From Bosea sp. AS-1 (GTDB lineage Bacteria; Pseudomonadota; Alphaproteobacteria; Rhizobiales; Beijerinckiaceae): a stretch of DNA of 64,000 bases. A program made the translations under genes and the position numbers. The notes below the pieces were generated by a model. The model was not told where the DNA came from and did not search any database. It was given only the letters and a program-made list of their open reading frames with translations. Shown here piece by piece: positions 9,051 through 17,935 of the stretch. The stretch's first letter is position 1; each line of letters starts with the position of its first letter. The stretch lies in the NCBI RefSeq assembly GCF_002220095.1, contig NZ_CP022372.1:62001-126000 (forward strand). Reading direction: 5' to 3'.

Positions 9051-10078
9051 GGATGAGTATCCGTCGAGGTGGCGAGCGCCGTACCGTCATGGAGATGGCA
9101 GGCGACGGACTGCCCGCCTGGTTTCGACCGCAGGACAGGGCGCTCCCGCGCGCAGCGATCGAAGGCAAGCGGGCAGCGGGTGCGAAAGCAGCAGCCCGAT
9201 GGCAGGTCGATCGCGCTCGGCACCTCACCCTTGATCTCATCGGCGGCCGCTGCGAGCGGCTCTCCGAGCACCGGCGCGGCTGCGAGCAACGCGCGCGTAT
9301 AGGGGTGTTTCGGGCTCTCGAAGATTGCCTCGGTCGGACCGGTCTCCACCATGAAGCCGAGATACATCACCCCGATCCGGTCGCTGATGTGACGGACCAC
9401 TGAAAGATCGTGCGTGATAAAGAGATAGGAGAAGCCGAACTCGTCCTTGAGATCCATCATGAGATTGAGGATCTGAGCCTGGATAGAAACATCGAGCGCC
9501 GACACCGGCTCATCCGCGATGATGAGCTTGGGTTCAACCGACAGCGCACGCGCGATCCCTATGCGTTGGCGCTGACCACCGGAGAACTGGTGCGGATAGC
9601 GATCGGCATGTTCGGGGCCGAGGCCCACCTTGGCGAGCAGCGCAAGCGCTTTCTCTTGCACATCGTGCACCTTGCCCGGCGCGTTTTCGAGATAGGGCTC
9701 CATCACGATGTCACGGACGCGCTGGCGCGGGTTCAGCGAAGCATAGGGGTCCTGGAAGATCATCTGCATCTTGCTGCGGATTGGCTGCATGAGAGCGAAC
9801 CCGTGGCGGGTGATGTCTTCGCCGTCGAGCAGGATGGAGCCGGCCGTCGGCTCGTGCAGCTTGATAACGGTCTTGGCGAGCGTCGACTTCCCGCAGCCGC
9901 TCTCGCCGACGATGCCGAGCACCTCACCGCGCTCGATCGACAGGCTCACCCCGTTGACGGCGTGTACAATGCGCCGAGGCGCCGTGATACGGCCGTTGCG
10001 CAGGCGCAGGCGTTCGAAGAAGCCGCCGCTCGCGTCGAAGCGCTGTTCGAGATTACTGACCTGCAGCAGCGGCGCCAT
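9047..10078 (-). CDS. Oligo/dipeptide-type ABC transporter ATP-binding protein (DppF/OppF-like)
   Basis: A 343-residue ATPase. Walker A is GESGCGKST (near residue 60), the signature is FSGGQRQRIGIARAL, and Walker B leads into LIIADEPVSALD. The C-terminal oligopeptide-transporter extension contains the cysteine-bearing segment CCFRTRCPLAFDRC. The start is the ATG at 10078, which overlaps the TGA of the preceding ATPase gene (TGATG). Longer in-frame starts would lie inside that gene. It pairs with the other ATPase to power one importer. Confidence 0.93.
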   Translation of the reverse strand: MAPLLQVSNLEQRFDASGGFFERLRLRNGRITAPRRIVHAVNGVSLSIERGEVLGIVGESGCGKSTLAKTVIKLHEPTAGSILLDGEDITRHGFALMQPIRSKMQMIFQDPYASLNPRQRVRDIVMEPYLENAPGKVHDVQEKALALLAKVGLGPEHADRYPHQFSGGQRQRIGIARALSVEPKLIIADEPVSALDVSIQAQILNLMMDLKDEFGFSYLFITHDLSVVRHISDRIGVMYLGFMVETGPTEAIFESPKHPYTRALLAAAPVLGEPLAAAADEIKGEVPSAIDLPSGCCFRTRCPLAFDRCARERPVLRSKPGGQSVACHLHDGTALATSTDTHP

Positions 10079-11097
10079 CAGAGTTTCGCTTCCAGCGGGA
10101 AATGACAGGCGGTGGCTTGGCCCGGCGCGAACTCGGTCAGCACCGGCTCGACCTCGCGGCATAGAGGTTGAGCCGCCGGGCAGCGCGGCGCAAAGGCGCA
10201 GCCGGGCGGCAGCTTTCGAATGTTCGGCACCGAGCCGGGAATCTGGTGCAAACGGCGCCGCGAGCGGTCGTCATGCGGGATCGAGTCAAGCAGTCCGCGC
10301 GTGTAATGATGGGCAGGGCTGCGGATCAAGCGCGCTGTCGAGCCCCGTTCGACGATGCGTCCGCAATAAAGGACAACCATCTTATCGGCCATCTGCGAAA
10401 CGGCCGCCAGATCGTGGGTGATCAGGATCAGCGAGGCAGAGGTCTGCTCGACCTGCCGCTTCATCAACCGCAGCAATTGCGCCTGAATGGTCACGTCGAG
10501 CGCCGTCGTCGGCTCGTCGGCGATCAGCAGGCGGGGGCCGGCGATCATCGCGATCGCGATGACGACGCGCTGGCGCATTCCGCCCGAGAACTGGTGCGGG
10601 TAGTTGTTCAGCCGTTCCTCCGGCTGGGAAATGCCGACCTCGCGCAGCATCTCGATGCAGCGGGCTCGTCGCGCCGCCGCCGGTAGATCGGTGTGCAGGC
10701 GTAGCATTTCCTCCAGCTGGTTGCCGACCGTGTAGAGCGGATTGAGCGCCGTCATCGGATCCTGGAAGATCATGCCGATGCGCTTGCCGCGAATACTGCG
10801 CATGCCGCCTTCGTCGAGCCGAACCAGATCCTGCCCTTCGAATCGGATCTCGCCAGCCTCGATGCGGCCCGGCGGGTCGATAAGCCCCATGATTGAGAAG
10901 CCGATCATGGACTTGCCACCGCCGGATTCTCCGACGAGACCGAGTATCTCGCCTGTTGCCAGGTCGAAATCGACGCCGTCGACCGCTTTCACCACTCCGC
11001 CGAAGGTGTGGAAGTACGTCTTCAAGCCGCGGACGGAGAGCAACGGCACATTCTCGGCGGTTTGGATCGCGCCGGTCTGGAGCGGGGCTGAGATCAT
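10078..11097 (-). CDS. Oligo/dipeptide-type ABC transporter ATP-binding protein (DppD/OppD-like)
   Basis: A 339-residue ATPase with Walker [10 protein letters not shown], signature [15 protein letters not shown] and Walker [13 protein letters not shown]. The C terminus has the cysteine-containing [12 protein letters not shown] segment typical of OppD/DppD proteins. The start is the ATG at 11097, inside an ATGA overlap with the upstream permease stop, so the order permease-ATPase-ATPase is translationally coupled. It works with the neighbouring permeases and the second ATPase. Confidence 0.93.
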   Translation of the reverse strand: MISAPLQTGAIQTAENVPLLSVRGLKTYFHTFGGVVKAVDGVDFDLATGEILGLVGESGGGKSMIGFSIMGLIDPPGRIEAGEIRFEGQDLVRLDEGGMRSIRGKRIGMIFQDPMTALNPLYTVGNQLEEMLRLHTDLPAAARRARCIEMLREVGISQPEERLNNYPHQFSGGMRQRVVIAIAMIAGPRLLIADEPTTALDVTIQAQLLRLMKRQVEQTSASLILITHDLAAVSQMADKMVVLYCGRIVERGSTARLIRSPAHHYTRGLLDSIPHDDRSRRRLHQIPGSVPNIRKLPPGCAFAPRCPAAQPLCREVEPVLTEFAPGQATACHFPLEAKL

Positions 11098-11987
11098 TTG
11101 AGCCGCGGGTTTAGCTCGTCGCGCAGGAAGTCGCCGAGCAGGTTGATGCCGAACACGATCAGCATGATGAACAGCCCCGGGAATACCGAGATCCACCACA
11201 GGCCGGAGAACAGTACGTCGAAGCCGTTCTTGATGAGCAGGCCAAGCGAGGGCTCCGTGATCGGCACGCCGACGCCGAGGAAGGAAAGGGACGCTTCAAT
11301 CAAAATGAAGGTACCCACCTGGATCGTCGCCACGACGATCAGCGGCGTCAGCACGTTGGGCAGCACATGGCGTAGGATGATCTTGCGGTTCGGCAAGCCT
11401 GAAACCCGCGCCGCCTGGACATATTCCTTCTGCGTTTCGCGGAGCGTCGAACCGCGAACGATGCGCGCATAGACGACCCAGCCCACCGAGACGAGCGCGA
11501 TCAGCACCTTGTCGACGCCGGTTCCAAACGCCGACATCAGGAAGAGCGCGGTCAGCACCGAGGGAAAGGAGAGCTGGATGTCCGCGATGCGCATGATCAG
11601 GCTGTCGAGCCGGCCGCCGTAGAAGCCCGCGAGAAGCCCGAGCGTGGTGCCGAGCAGGCAGGAGCCCAACATCGCCGCGACTCCGATGAACAGCGATATG
11701 CGGCTGCCGTAAACGATGCTGGCGAGCACGTCGCGGCCCTGTCCGTCGGTGCCCAGCAGATATTGCGACGTCCCGCCTTCCAGCCAGACCGGCGGCTTGA
11801 AGGAATCCATCAGTTCGAGCTGGGCCACGTCATAAGGGTCCTGCGCGACGAGCCATGGGCCCAGCGCGATCATAACCGCGAACATCACAACGATCGCGCT
11901 GCCGAGGATGGCGGAACTGTTATGGCGGAAGTTGTGGAAGAACTCCGAGGCTGCAAAGCGGGAGATCGACGACGATAAAGCGTTCAT
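11094..11987 (-). CDS. Dipeptide-type ABC transporter permease (DppC-like)
   Basis: A 297-residue inner-membrane permease. An N-terminal cytoplasmic OppC-N region precedes a first membrane segment ([22 protein letters not shown]) and about five further segments. The EAA loop reads [22 protein letters not shown] and contacts the ATPases. The ATG at 11987 is chosen because it lies 10 bp after the DppB-like gene and fits the family N terminus; an upstream in-frame ATG would overlap that gene. Confidence 0.93.
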   Translation of the reverse strand: MNALSSSISRFAASEFFHNFRHNSSAILGSAIVVMFAVMIALGPWLVAQDPYDVAQLELMDSFKPPVWLEGGTSQYLLGTDGQGRDVLASIVYGSRISLFIGVAAMLGSCLLGTTLGLLAGFYGGRLDSLIMRIADIQLSFPSVLTALFLMSAFGTGVDKVLIALVSVGWVVYARIVRGSTLRETQKEYVQAARVSGLPNRKIILRHVLPNVLTPLIVVATIQVGTFILIEASLSFLGVGVPITEPSLGLLIKNGFDVLFSGLWWISVFPGLFIMLIVFGINLLGDFLRDELNPRLK

Positions 11988-11997
11988 CGGCTGCGCT

Positions 11998-12963
11998 TCA
12001 CTTGATCTTGATGCGCGGATCGATGAGCGCATAAAGCATGTCCACGACGAAGTTCACGACGACGAACATGAAGGCTACGAACATCAGGTAGACGACGATC
12101 ACCGGTCGGTCGCCGCGATAGATCGAGTCGACCAGGAGCTTGCCGATGCCGGGCCAGGCGAAGATCGTCTCGGTCAGCGTCGCGAAAGCGATGAGATCGC
12201 CCAGCATCAGCCCGAATACGGTGACAAGCGGGATCAGCGCGTTCTTGAGCCCGTGCTTGAACAGCACGCCCCGCCGATCCGTGCCCTTTGCGCGGGCGAA
12301 CTTGATGTAGTCCTGCTTCATCACCTCCATCATCTCGGCGCGGATGATGCGCATCAGTATGGCGAGCGTGCCGACCGAGAGCGTCAGCGCCGGCAGGATG
12401 AGGTGGCGCAGGCCCTCCCAGCTCAGGAAACTGACCCGAATGCCGAGCCATTCCTGCGTCGGACCGCGTCCCGAGGAAGGAAAGAGCTGGAGCTTCACGG
12501 CGAAGACGAAGATCAGAACCATGCCGAGCCAGAAGCCCGGCAGGGAGATGCCGACGAGCGAGCCCGCCATCACGGCGCGGCTGCCCGCGCGCTGCGGGTT
12601 GGCACCGGCGTAGACGCCGAGTGGAATCGCCAGCACGAGCGCGATCGCCATGGCAAGAGCGACGATCTCAAGCGTCGCCGGCAAGCGCTCCAGGATCAGC
12701 TGCATCGCCGGCTGCCGAAACACGAAAGATCGGCCAAAATCGCCTTGCAGTAGGCTCGACAGGAAACGCCAGTACTGCACGAGATGGCTGTCATCCAGCC
12801 CAAGCAGCCGGCGCGCCTGCTCGATCTGCGCCTCGGTCGCATCGAGCGGGACCATCATGTACGTCGGATCGCCCGTGAAGCTCATCATCACGAAGACGAG
12901 CACGGACACGGCCCAGAGGACCACGATCATCTGGATCAATCGCTTGAGCAGATAGCCTAGCAC
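11998..12963 (-). CDS. Dipeptide-type ABC transporter permease (DppB-like)
   Basis: A 321-residue inner-membrane permease beginning MLGYLLKRLIQMIVVLWAVSV, the typical DppB start with the first membrane segment. It has about six membrane segments, an EAA loop (YIKFARAKGTDRRGVLFKHGLKNAL) and the GDLIAFATLTETIFAWPGIGK stretch of the family. First of the five tightly packed transport genes after the binding-protein gene. A strong hairpin lies in the 100-bp gap before it. Confidence 0.94.
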   Translation of the reverse strand: MLGYLLKRLIQMIVVLWAVSVLVFVMMSFTGDPTYMMVPLDATEAQIEQARRLLGLDDSHLVQYWRFLSSLLQGDFGRSFVFRQPAMQLILERLPATLEIVALAMAIALVLAIPLGVYAGANPQRAGSRAVMAGSLVGISLPGFWLGMVLIFVFAVKLQLFPSSGRGPTQEWLGIRVSFLSWEGLRHLILPALTLSVGTLAILMRIIRAEMMEVMKQDYIKFARAKGTDRRGVLFKHGLKNALIPLVTVFGLMLGDLIAFATLTETIFAWPGIGKLLVDSIYRGDRPVIVVYLMFVAFMFVVVNFVVDMLYALIDPRIKIK

Positions 12964-13012
12964 GAGGGCAAACTTTCAGGCGTGACGTGTCATTGGCGCG
13001 GGCGCCATAAGG

Positions 13013-13034
13013 GGCCGGCCTTGCCAGGCCGGCC
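13013..13034 (-). terminator. Strong intergenic hairpin between binding-protein and permease genes
   Basis: GGCCGGCCT, loop TGCC, AGGCCGGCC: a perfect 9-bp GC-rich stem in the gap between the first binding-protein gene and the permease genes. No T-run follows on the operon strand. This suits a partial terminator or an mRNA-stabilising structure that makes the binding protein more abundant than the membrane parts (known for ABC operons; inference here). Confidence 0.6.
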
Positions 13035-13063
13035 GGGCTATTTTCGTAAGCCGGGAACAGCCG

Positions 13064-14635
13064 TCAGCTGACATCCATCTCGTAGGCCCAGATGAACTTG
13101 TCCATGCGCGGCACGACCTTGATGCCTTTCTTGGCCGCGTAGATGTCCTGCTCGTAATGGAGCGGGATCATCGGGATCTCGCGGGTTGCAACCTTTGTCG
13201 CCTCCTGCAGGAAACCGTTACGCTGCTTGATATCCGCGGTGGCGTCTGCCTTGTCGATCCAGCCGTCGAACTCCTCGTTGCTGAACGCTCCGCGGTTGGC
13301 CTGGCCGAAGCCAGGCTTCTTGCCACGGCTGTACAGCAGCGTCGAATACATGTTGCCCGCATCGCCCGAGGGCGTATCCCAACCGCTCATGATGAAGCTC
13401 GACTTGTCGGACGGCACGCGGATGTACCCGAAGAAGTTCGACCGCGGCATCAGGTTGAGGTTCAGCTTGACGTTGATCCGCGCGAGCATCCCGGCCAGCG
13501 CCTGCGCGATCGCGCCGTCGTTGACATAGCGGTTGTTGGTCGTGTCGAGGGTCATGGAGAACCCCTTCTCGAACCCGGCTTCCTTCATCAGCGCCCGGGC
13601 CTTCTCCAGGTCGAACGGGTAGGTCTTCCGGAAATCGAGCCCTGGCACATATCCCAGGTGCGAGGACGGAACGTATTGCTCGCTCGGCGTGGCGAAGCCG
13701 TTCATCACGACGGTCTTTATGGCCTCGATATTGATGGCGCGCACCAACGCCTCGCGCACGCGCCGGTCACGCATCGGATTGCTCGGCAGGTCGATCGTCG
13801 GCGACTTTTCGCGCGTGTCGATCGCGATCACCATATTCAGCAGGCTGGGCCGCGTGATCACCTCGAAGGCCGGGTTCCCCTTGACGCTCGCCACGTCGCG
13901 CACCGCCAGGTCCTGGATGACGTCGACACCGCCAGTGAGAAGGGCAGCGGTGCGCGTCGCCGGGTTGGTGATCGGCTTGAAGGTGACCTTGTCGATCTTC
14001 GGCTTTCCGCGCCAGTAGTCGGCATGCGCGGCCAGCACGATGCGGTCTTCCTTGACCCATTCGGCGAGCTTGTAAGGCCCTGTGCCCATGGGCTTCAGGC
14101 CCATCTGTTCGTCGCCGATGGCCTTTGTGTATTTCTCGCTGACGATCAGCACCTCGGCCAGCGCCATATGCAGCACGGCGTAGGGCTTGGGCGTCTTGAT
14201 CTCGACCGTGTAGTCGTCGATCGCGCGAGACGAGGCGATATTGGCGACGAGATTCGACATCAGCGCCTTCTTCAGGCGCTCGAAAGTGAAGACGACGTCC
14301 GGCGCCTTGAGCTCGTCGCCATTGTGAAACTTCACGCCCTTGCGGAGCTTGAACACCCAGGTCGTGTCGTCCACCACCTGCCAGCTTTCGGCGAGACCCG
14401 GCTCGAAACCCAGCTCCGGCGTGCGTGCCACCAGCGGGTCATAGAAGTGGTAGAACATGATGTTGCCGGTGAGCTCGTTGGCCGCATGCGGGTCGAGGAT
14501 CACTGCATCCGCCGTCAATGCGATGGTGAGCGCCTTCTCCTGAGCACGGGCGGCGCCCGAAAGCGCAACTCCACCAAGCAGCGCCAGACCAAGTGCTCCT
14601 CGGCGCGACAAATCCGTGAGGCCATTTCTGATCAT
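13064..14635 (-). CDS. ABC transporter substrate-binding protein, family 5 (periplasmic)
   Basis: A 523-residue periplasmic binding protein of the dipeptide/oligopeptide type. The N terminus has RRGALGLALLGG followed by an ARAQE cleavage region, so a Tat-like signal peptide is likely (SRRG motif). Family sequence includes GLAESWQVVDDTTWVFKLRKGVKFHNGD and MGTGPYKLAEW. A GGGAG ribosome site precedes the ATG. It is the main exported receptor of the transporter encoded downstream. The ligand is probably a small amide, peptide or ureide given the neighbours, but it is not identifiable from sequence. Confidence 0.93.
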   Translation of the reverse strand: MIRNGLTDLSRRGALGLALLGGVALSGAARAQEKALTIALTADAVILDPHAANELTGNIMFYHFYDPLVARTPELGFEPGLAESWQVVDDTTWVFKLRKGVKFHNGDELKAPDVVFTFERLKKALMSNLVANIASSRAIDDYTVEIKTPKPYAVLHMALAEVLIVSEKYTKAIGDEQMGLKPMGTGPYKLAEWVKEDRIVLAAHADYWRGKPKIDKVTFKPITNPATRTAALLTGGVDVIQDLAVRDVASVKGNPAFEVITRPSLLNMVIAIDTREKSPTIDLPSNPMRDRRVREALVRAINIEAIKTVVMNGFATPSEQYVPSSHLGYVPGLDFRKTYPFDLEKARALMKEAGFEKGFSMTLDTTNNRYVNDGAIAQALAGMLARINVKLNLNLMPRSNFFGYIRVPSDKSSFIMSGWDTPSGDAGNMYSTLLYSRGKKPGFGQANRGAFSNEEFDGWIDKADATADIKQRNGFLQEATKVATREIPMIPLHYEQDIYAAKKGIKVVPRMDKFIWAYEMDVS

Positions 14636-14683
14636 CCGATCGCTCCCTGCGCCTGGTCTGGTCGTGATTGAAATATCGCGCGC

Positions 14684-15076
14684 TCAGACGAGCGCGGACT
14701 GAATCTCGATCTGGTAGCCTTCGGGATCGTTGAAGACGAAAGCGCGGATCTTGAGCTCGGCGCTGCTTCGTGGCTCGCGCAATCCAGCTGGTCCGACCTC
14801 GCGGATATAGGCGTACCAGGCATCGACATCGGCGACGCGCATGCAGATCTGCACCGGCTTGATGTCGTTGGCGCGGTGGCTGCCGCGTCTCTCGTCGACG
14901 AGCCCCACATAACCGTTCGGTGTGACGCGATAGATCTTCGACCAGCCCTGGTCGATCTCCAGCGTCAGCCCGATCACGTCCTCGTAGAAGCGCATCGCGG
15001 CTGGCAGATCGCGATAATACAAAAAAGTGATGAGCTTCTCAGTCGCCGCATGGGCAGGCCGCACGGGTGAACTCAT
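14684..15076 (-). CDS. VOC (glyoxalase/bleomycin-resistance) superfamily protein
   Basis: A 130-residue protein made of two beta-alpha-beta-beta-beta units: one around TFLYYRDLPAAMRFYEDVIGL and one around ICMRVADVDAWYAYIREVG, ending FVFNDPEGYQIEIQ with the metal-ligand Glu. The ATG at 15076 is preferred because the upstream in-frame extension is unconserved and covers the promoter region. First gene of the minus-strand transporter operon. It may isomerise or cleave a pathway intermediate; the chemistry is unknown. Confidence 0.82.
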   Translation of the reverse strand: MSSPVRPAHAATEKLITFLYYRDLPAAMRFYEDVIGLTLEIDQGWSKIYRVTPNGYVGLVDERRGSHRANDIKPVQICMRVADVDAWYAYIREVGPAGLREPRSSAELKIRAFVFNDPEGYQIEIQSALV

Positions 15077-15421
15077 CGCATAAACCCTCGCTTTGCTTCC
15101 TCGCCGTTCATCGACGTGGCAACCCAGCCGCGCCCCAAACGTTATTGTTATTCCAACGGTATACCACGCGTATTTCATGTCAAGCAACGATATCAGTCAC
15201 TCTCGCCTTGCCAGTTTTCGGGGCCAGCTGCGACGACAGCGGAGAGCTGAACCGGAGATACAGCTCGGACGCACCATAGAGAGATTTTTGGACACACTGA
15301 CGGTCGAGTGCGCCCCCGCGTCATGCAGAGCGAGATGCCGGGCAATGCGCGCATGCGCTTGCCCGGGAAACGCGCTTGGCGGATTTCTGCTGTGGTGATT
15401 TTACCGTTCTGAGGATTCGGC
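15077..15421. promoter_or_regulatory. Divergent promoter region between VOC/transporter operon and aminotransferase
   Basis: 345 bp without a credible gene. It holds the second copy of the ATAC-N5-GTAT palindrome at 15159-15173, 83 bp before the VOC start, so the GntR protein probably controls the transporter operon and possibly the aminotransferase. I see nothing else recognisable in it. Confidence 0.6.
15159..15173. promoter_or_regulatory. Candidate GntR operator, copy 2 (ATAC-N5-GTAT)
   Basis: GTATACCACGCGTAT matches the site at 2930-2944 at 12 of 15 positions, with the inverted half-sites ATAC and GTAT conserved. It lies upstream of the VOC-transporter operon. Confidence 0.6.
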
Positions 15422-16597
15422 ATGTCGCTCGCTAATGGCCGGCCGCTGCTCGCCATGCCAGGCCCCACTAACATTCCCGATCGTGTGCTTCAGGCGATGA
15501 TGCGGCCGGCTGAGGAACTCAGTTCCGACAGCATCGTCAGCCTGACCGAAACGGTTCTCTCCGATCTCAAGCGCGTCTTCCGGACTGGCGGCGAAACCTT
15601 CGTTTACGCCGCCAACGGCCATGGTGGATGGGAGGCGGCCTTCAGCAATGTTCTGTCGCGAGGCGACAGGGTTCTGGTGCTGGAAAGCGGCCGCTTCGCC
15701 GTCGGTTGGGGCGAGATGGCCCGCTTTATGGGCGTCGATGTCGAGATGCTCCCCGGCAGTTGGCGCCGGGCCGTCGATCCAGCCGCGGTCGAGGCCCGGC
15801 TGCGTTCTGACACGCAGCACACGATCAAAGCGGTGATGGTGGTCCAGATCGATACCGCAGCAGGCATCGTCAACGATATTCCGGCCATTCGCAGGGCCAT
15901 CGACGCCGCCGGCCACCCCGCTCTGTTCATGGTCGATGCCATTGCCTCCCTCGGTTGCATGGAATTCGAGATGGATGCCTGGCGCATCGACATCAGCGTC
16001 TCAGCCTCGCAGAAGGGCCTCATGTCCTCGCCAGGCCTCGCCTTTGTCGCGGCCAACGAGAAGGCTCTTGCCGCGCACAAGCGCGCCGATCTGCGCACTG
16101 GCTATTGGGATTGGAGCGGCCGGATGAACGTGCTGGCCTATATGAAGCATTGCGGCACTGCGCCGGAGCATCTCCTCTTTGGACAGCGTGCTGCGCTCGA
16201 CATGATCTTCGAGGAAGGGCTGGAGGCGATCTGGCGCCGCCACGCCGCCCTTGCCAAGGCGACGCATGCTGCCGTGGATCTCTGGTCGAGTGGTCAGGCT
16301 CTCACCTTCGGAGTGACTGATGGGGCAGACCGAGCGCCGTCTGTGACAGCTGTGTTAACGCCTGGCGTCGACGTAAGCGTCATCACAGCCTTCGCACGCG
16401 ACGTCTGTGGCGTAACGCTCGGCCTCGGGATTGGAGATTATCACGGCAAGGCCTTCCGGATCGCCCACATGGGTCATTTCAACGCCGCGGCACTTATTGG
16501 AGCTCTCGGAGCCGTTGAGATGGCGCTTCAGGCCAAAGAAATCCCGCACGGCTCGGGTGGTGTGGCAGCCGCAATTGCCAGCTTAGCCGCCGCGTGA
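15422..16597 (+). CDS. Class V aminotransferase (serine/alanine-glyoxylate or ureidoglycine-glyoxylate type)
   Basis: A 391-residue PLP enzyme. It begins with the family hallmark LLAMPGPTNIPDRVLQAM, has the substrate-loop region YAANGHGGWEAAFSNVL, the cofactor-binding Asp in MVDAIASLGC, and the Schiff-base lysine in SASQKGLMSSPG (near residue 197). This subgroup includes alanine-glyoxylate, serine-pyruvate and (S)-ureidoglycine-glyoxylate aminotransferases. Next to a hydantoinase/allantoinase-like enzyme and a racemase, the ureidoglycine-type reaction is worth considering, but the sequence does not settle it. GAGG precedes the ATG. Confidence 0.88.
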   Translation: MSLANGRPLLAMPGPTNIPDRVLQAMMRPAEELSSDSIVSLTETVLSDLKRVFRTGGETFVYAANGHGGWEAAFSNVLSRGDRVLVLESGRFAVGWGEMARFMGVDVEMLPGSWRRAVDPAAVEARLRSDTQHTIKAVMVVQIDTAAGIVNDIPAIRRAIDAAGHPALFMVDAIASLGCMEFEMDAWRIDISVSASQKGLMSSPGLAFVAANEKALAAHKRADLRTGYWDWSGRMNVLAYMKHCGTAPEHLLFGQRAALDMIFEEGLEAIWRRHAALAKATHAAVDLWSSGQALTFGVTDGADRAPSVTAVLTPGVDVSVITAFARDVCGVTLGLGIGDYHGKAFRIAHMGHFNAAALIGALGAVEMALQAKEIPHGSGGVAAAIASLAAA

Positions 16598-16711
16598 AAG
16601 AGACTGCGATCCTGCCGCATGAAGGACTTGAACAAATCAGGTGTCGCTCAACCCGACAGGTTCAGGCGACAGCTGAGTAGCTTTTTTACCCGCCCGTTCG
16701 GGGCGGCATAC

Positions 16712-17326
16712 TCACCGAAGCAGACCTTCAGCCTCAAACTCTTCCCAGCCGTCGAGGCCGGTTTCCTGTTCGTCCGGGCCGGGCGCTGCCTCACGGGATT
16801 TGGCCGAACGCTTGCCCGCGCGCGTCAAAGCCGCTTTTCCAGCTGCTCGCCGCCGGTTCTCCGCTGTCGTTGCGATATCCTCTTCCCGCCAGATTTCCGG
16901 CAGGCCGCTATCGAGGACATGCTCGATGAAGCCTGGGGTGAACACGTGAAAAGTGACGGCCTTGGCCCGACCACGTAGCTTGACCGTCTTTGTCCCCGCG
17001 CTCTGGAGCCGGCCGTCGTCGAGCCACTTATGACGCTCGCGAGATGAAATGGAGAGAATATCCTCGGCCTCGCTGGGGAGGATTGGCAACTCGGCAATTT
17101 CGGCCAACATATCCGCTACGATCGCAGACAGAGCGTCAAACTCAACAGCTTCGGCGTCCGGCATGTGAAGGATCGCTTTGCCGGTTTCGACCGTGAAATG
17201 CTTCCGCATTGACCAAGGAAGCCGCCGCCTGATTTCGCGCTCGATTCCCTTGGCGCGGATCGACGACCCAAGGGTGGCCGTTGATGGAAGAGGCCACTCC
17301 GCGATGTGCGTTGAGATGCGCTTCAC
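16712..17326 (-). CDS. Hypothetical protein, possible DNA-binding helix-turn-helix region
   Basis: 204 residues from a GTG start; no family recognised. The middle (LSISSRERHKWLDDGRLQS, near residues 90-110) resembles the short helix-turn-helix of excisionase-like or MerR-like proteins, where a binding domain reads a small DNA site. The C-terminal third is rich in Arg, Lys and Ala and ends acidic. It is not in an evident operon. It lies with the next gene in a 1.3-kb segment bounded by copies of ATCAGGTGTCG. The start is uncertain; internal Met codons are possible. Confidence 0.6.
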   Translation of the reverse strand: MKRISTHIAEWPLPSTATLGSSIRAKGIEREIRRRLPWSMRKHFTVETGKAILHMPDAEAVEFDALSAIVADMLAEIAELPILPSEAEDILSISSRERHKWLDDGRLQSAGTKTVKLRGRAKAVTFHVFTPGFIEHVLDSGLPEIWREEDIATTAENRRRAAGKAALTRAGKRSAKSREAAPGPDEQETGLDGWEEFEAEGLLR

Positions 17327-17471
17327 ATAATGCTCTGCTCAGGATTGCGGGTCCGGAATTAATTGCATGGATCAATCGCGTGTTCCCAGCTTCTACATTC
17401 CTGGTGGCTGCGGCAAATACGTTGCTCCTTAGACGTGGGCGTCCTGAAGGTCGTCGATCCGCTGTGGGTGA

Positions 17472-17789
17472 TCAGTTACCTCCCGACTTAAGCCACTCTT
17501 TTCGGAGCTTTTGTCGATCGAGTTGCGCTTCAGCGAGCTCCTCCCGGAGCCGTTTGTTCACGCCTTCCAATTCGGCGCGCAAGGTGCTTCGATCAAGTTC
17601 TGCAGGCATGGCTTCGCTGTTGACCGTCTGATCGAGAATATCTGCCAGCACGGTGTGAAGGAACTGGGAGCACTCCTCCTCGTTCTCCGGCGCTGGAACC
17701 AGGATCTGCGCCAGAAGGGCTAGCGCGAGCCCTCGCCAGGCGACCACCTCGTATGACTGCTGGACGATTTCGGTTGGATCCTCGGACAT
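17472..17789 (-). CDS. Hypothetical protein with C-terminal coiled coil
   Basis: 105 residues, not recognised. The N-terminal half is helical and partly hydrophobic (VVAWRGLALALLAQILV). The C-terminal half (LRAELEGVNKRLREELAEAQLDRQKLRKEW) has heptad-like spacing and probably forms a coiled coil. An AGGAG ribosome site lies just before the ATG. It sits between the unknown 204-residue gene and imuA, on the opposite strand to imuA, within about 150 bp of the imuA start. Confidence 0.6.
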   Translation of the reverse strand: MSEDPTEIVQQSYEVVAWRGLALALLAQILVPAPENEEECSQFLHTVLADILDQTVNSEAMPAELDRSTLRAELEGVNKRLREELAEAQLDRQKLRKEWLKSGGN

Positions 17790-17890
17790 TTGGTTCTCCT
17801 GCTCGGATGCACAGGCTGCTTCTCGGCAACCTCCCGTCGCGTCGCTGTGTTCCCGCCAAACAACGAGCTTGACTCTCAGCCTCTCGCTGA

Positions 17891-17905
17891 GAACATAAGA
17901 GGAAC
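17891..17905 (+). promoter_or_regulatory. LexA (SOS) box of alphaproteobacterial type
   Basis: GAAC-ATAAGAG-GAAC, an exact match to the GAAC-N7-GAAC (reverse GTTC-N7-GTTC) LexA site known from alphaproteobacteria, 30 bp before imuA. It implies damage induction of the imuA-imuB-dnaE2 cassette. Confidence 0.85.
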
Positions 17906-17935
17906 ATCAGGTGTCGTTCTAGCAGGTAAAGTCCG

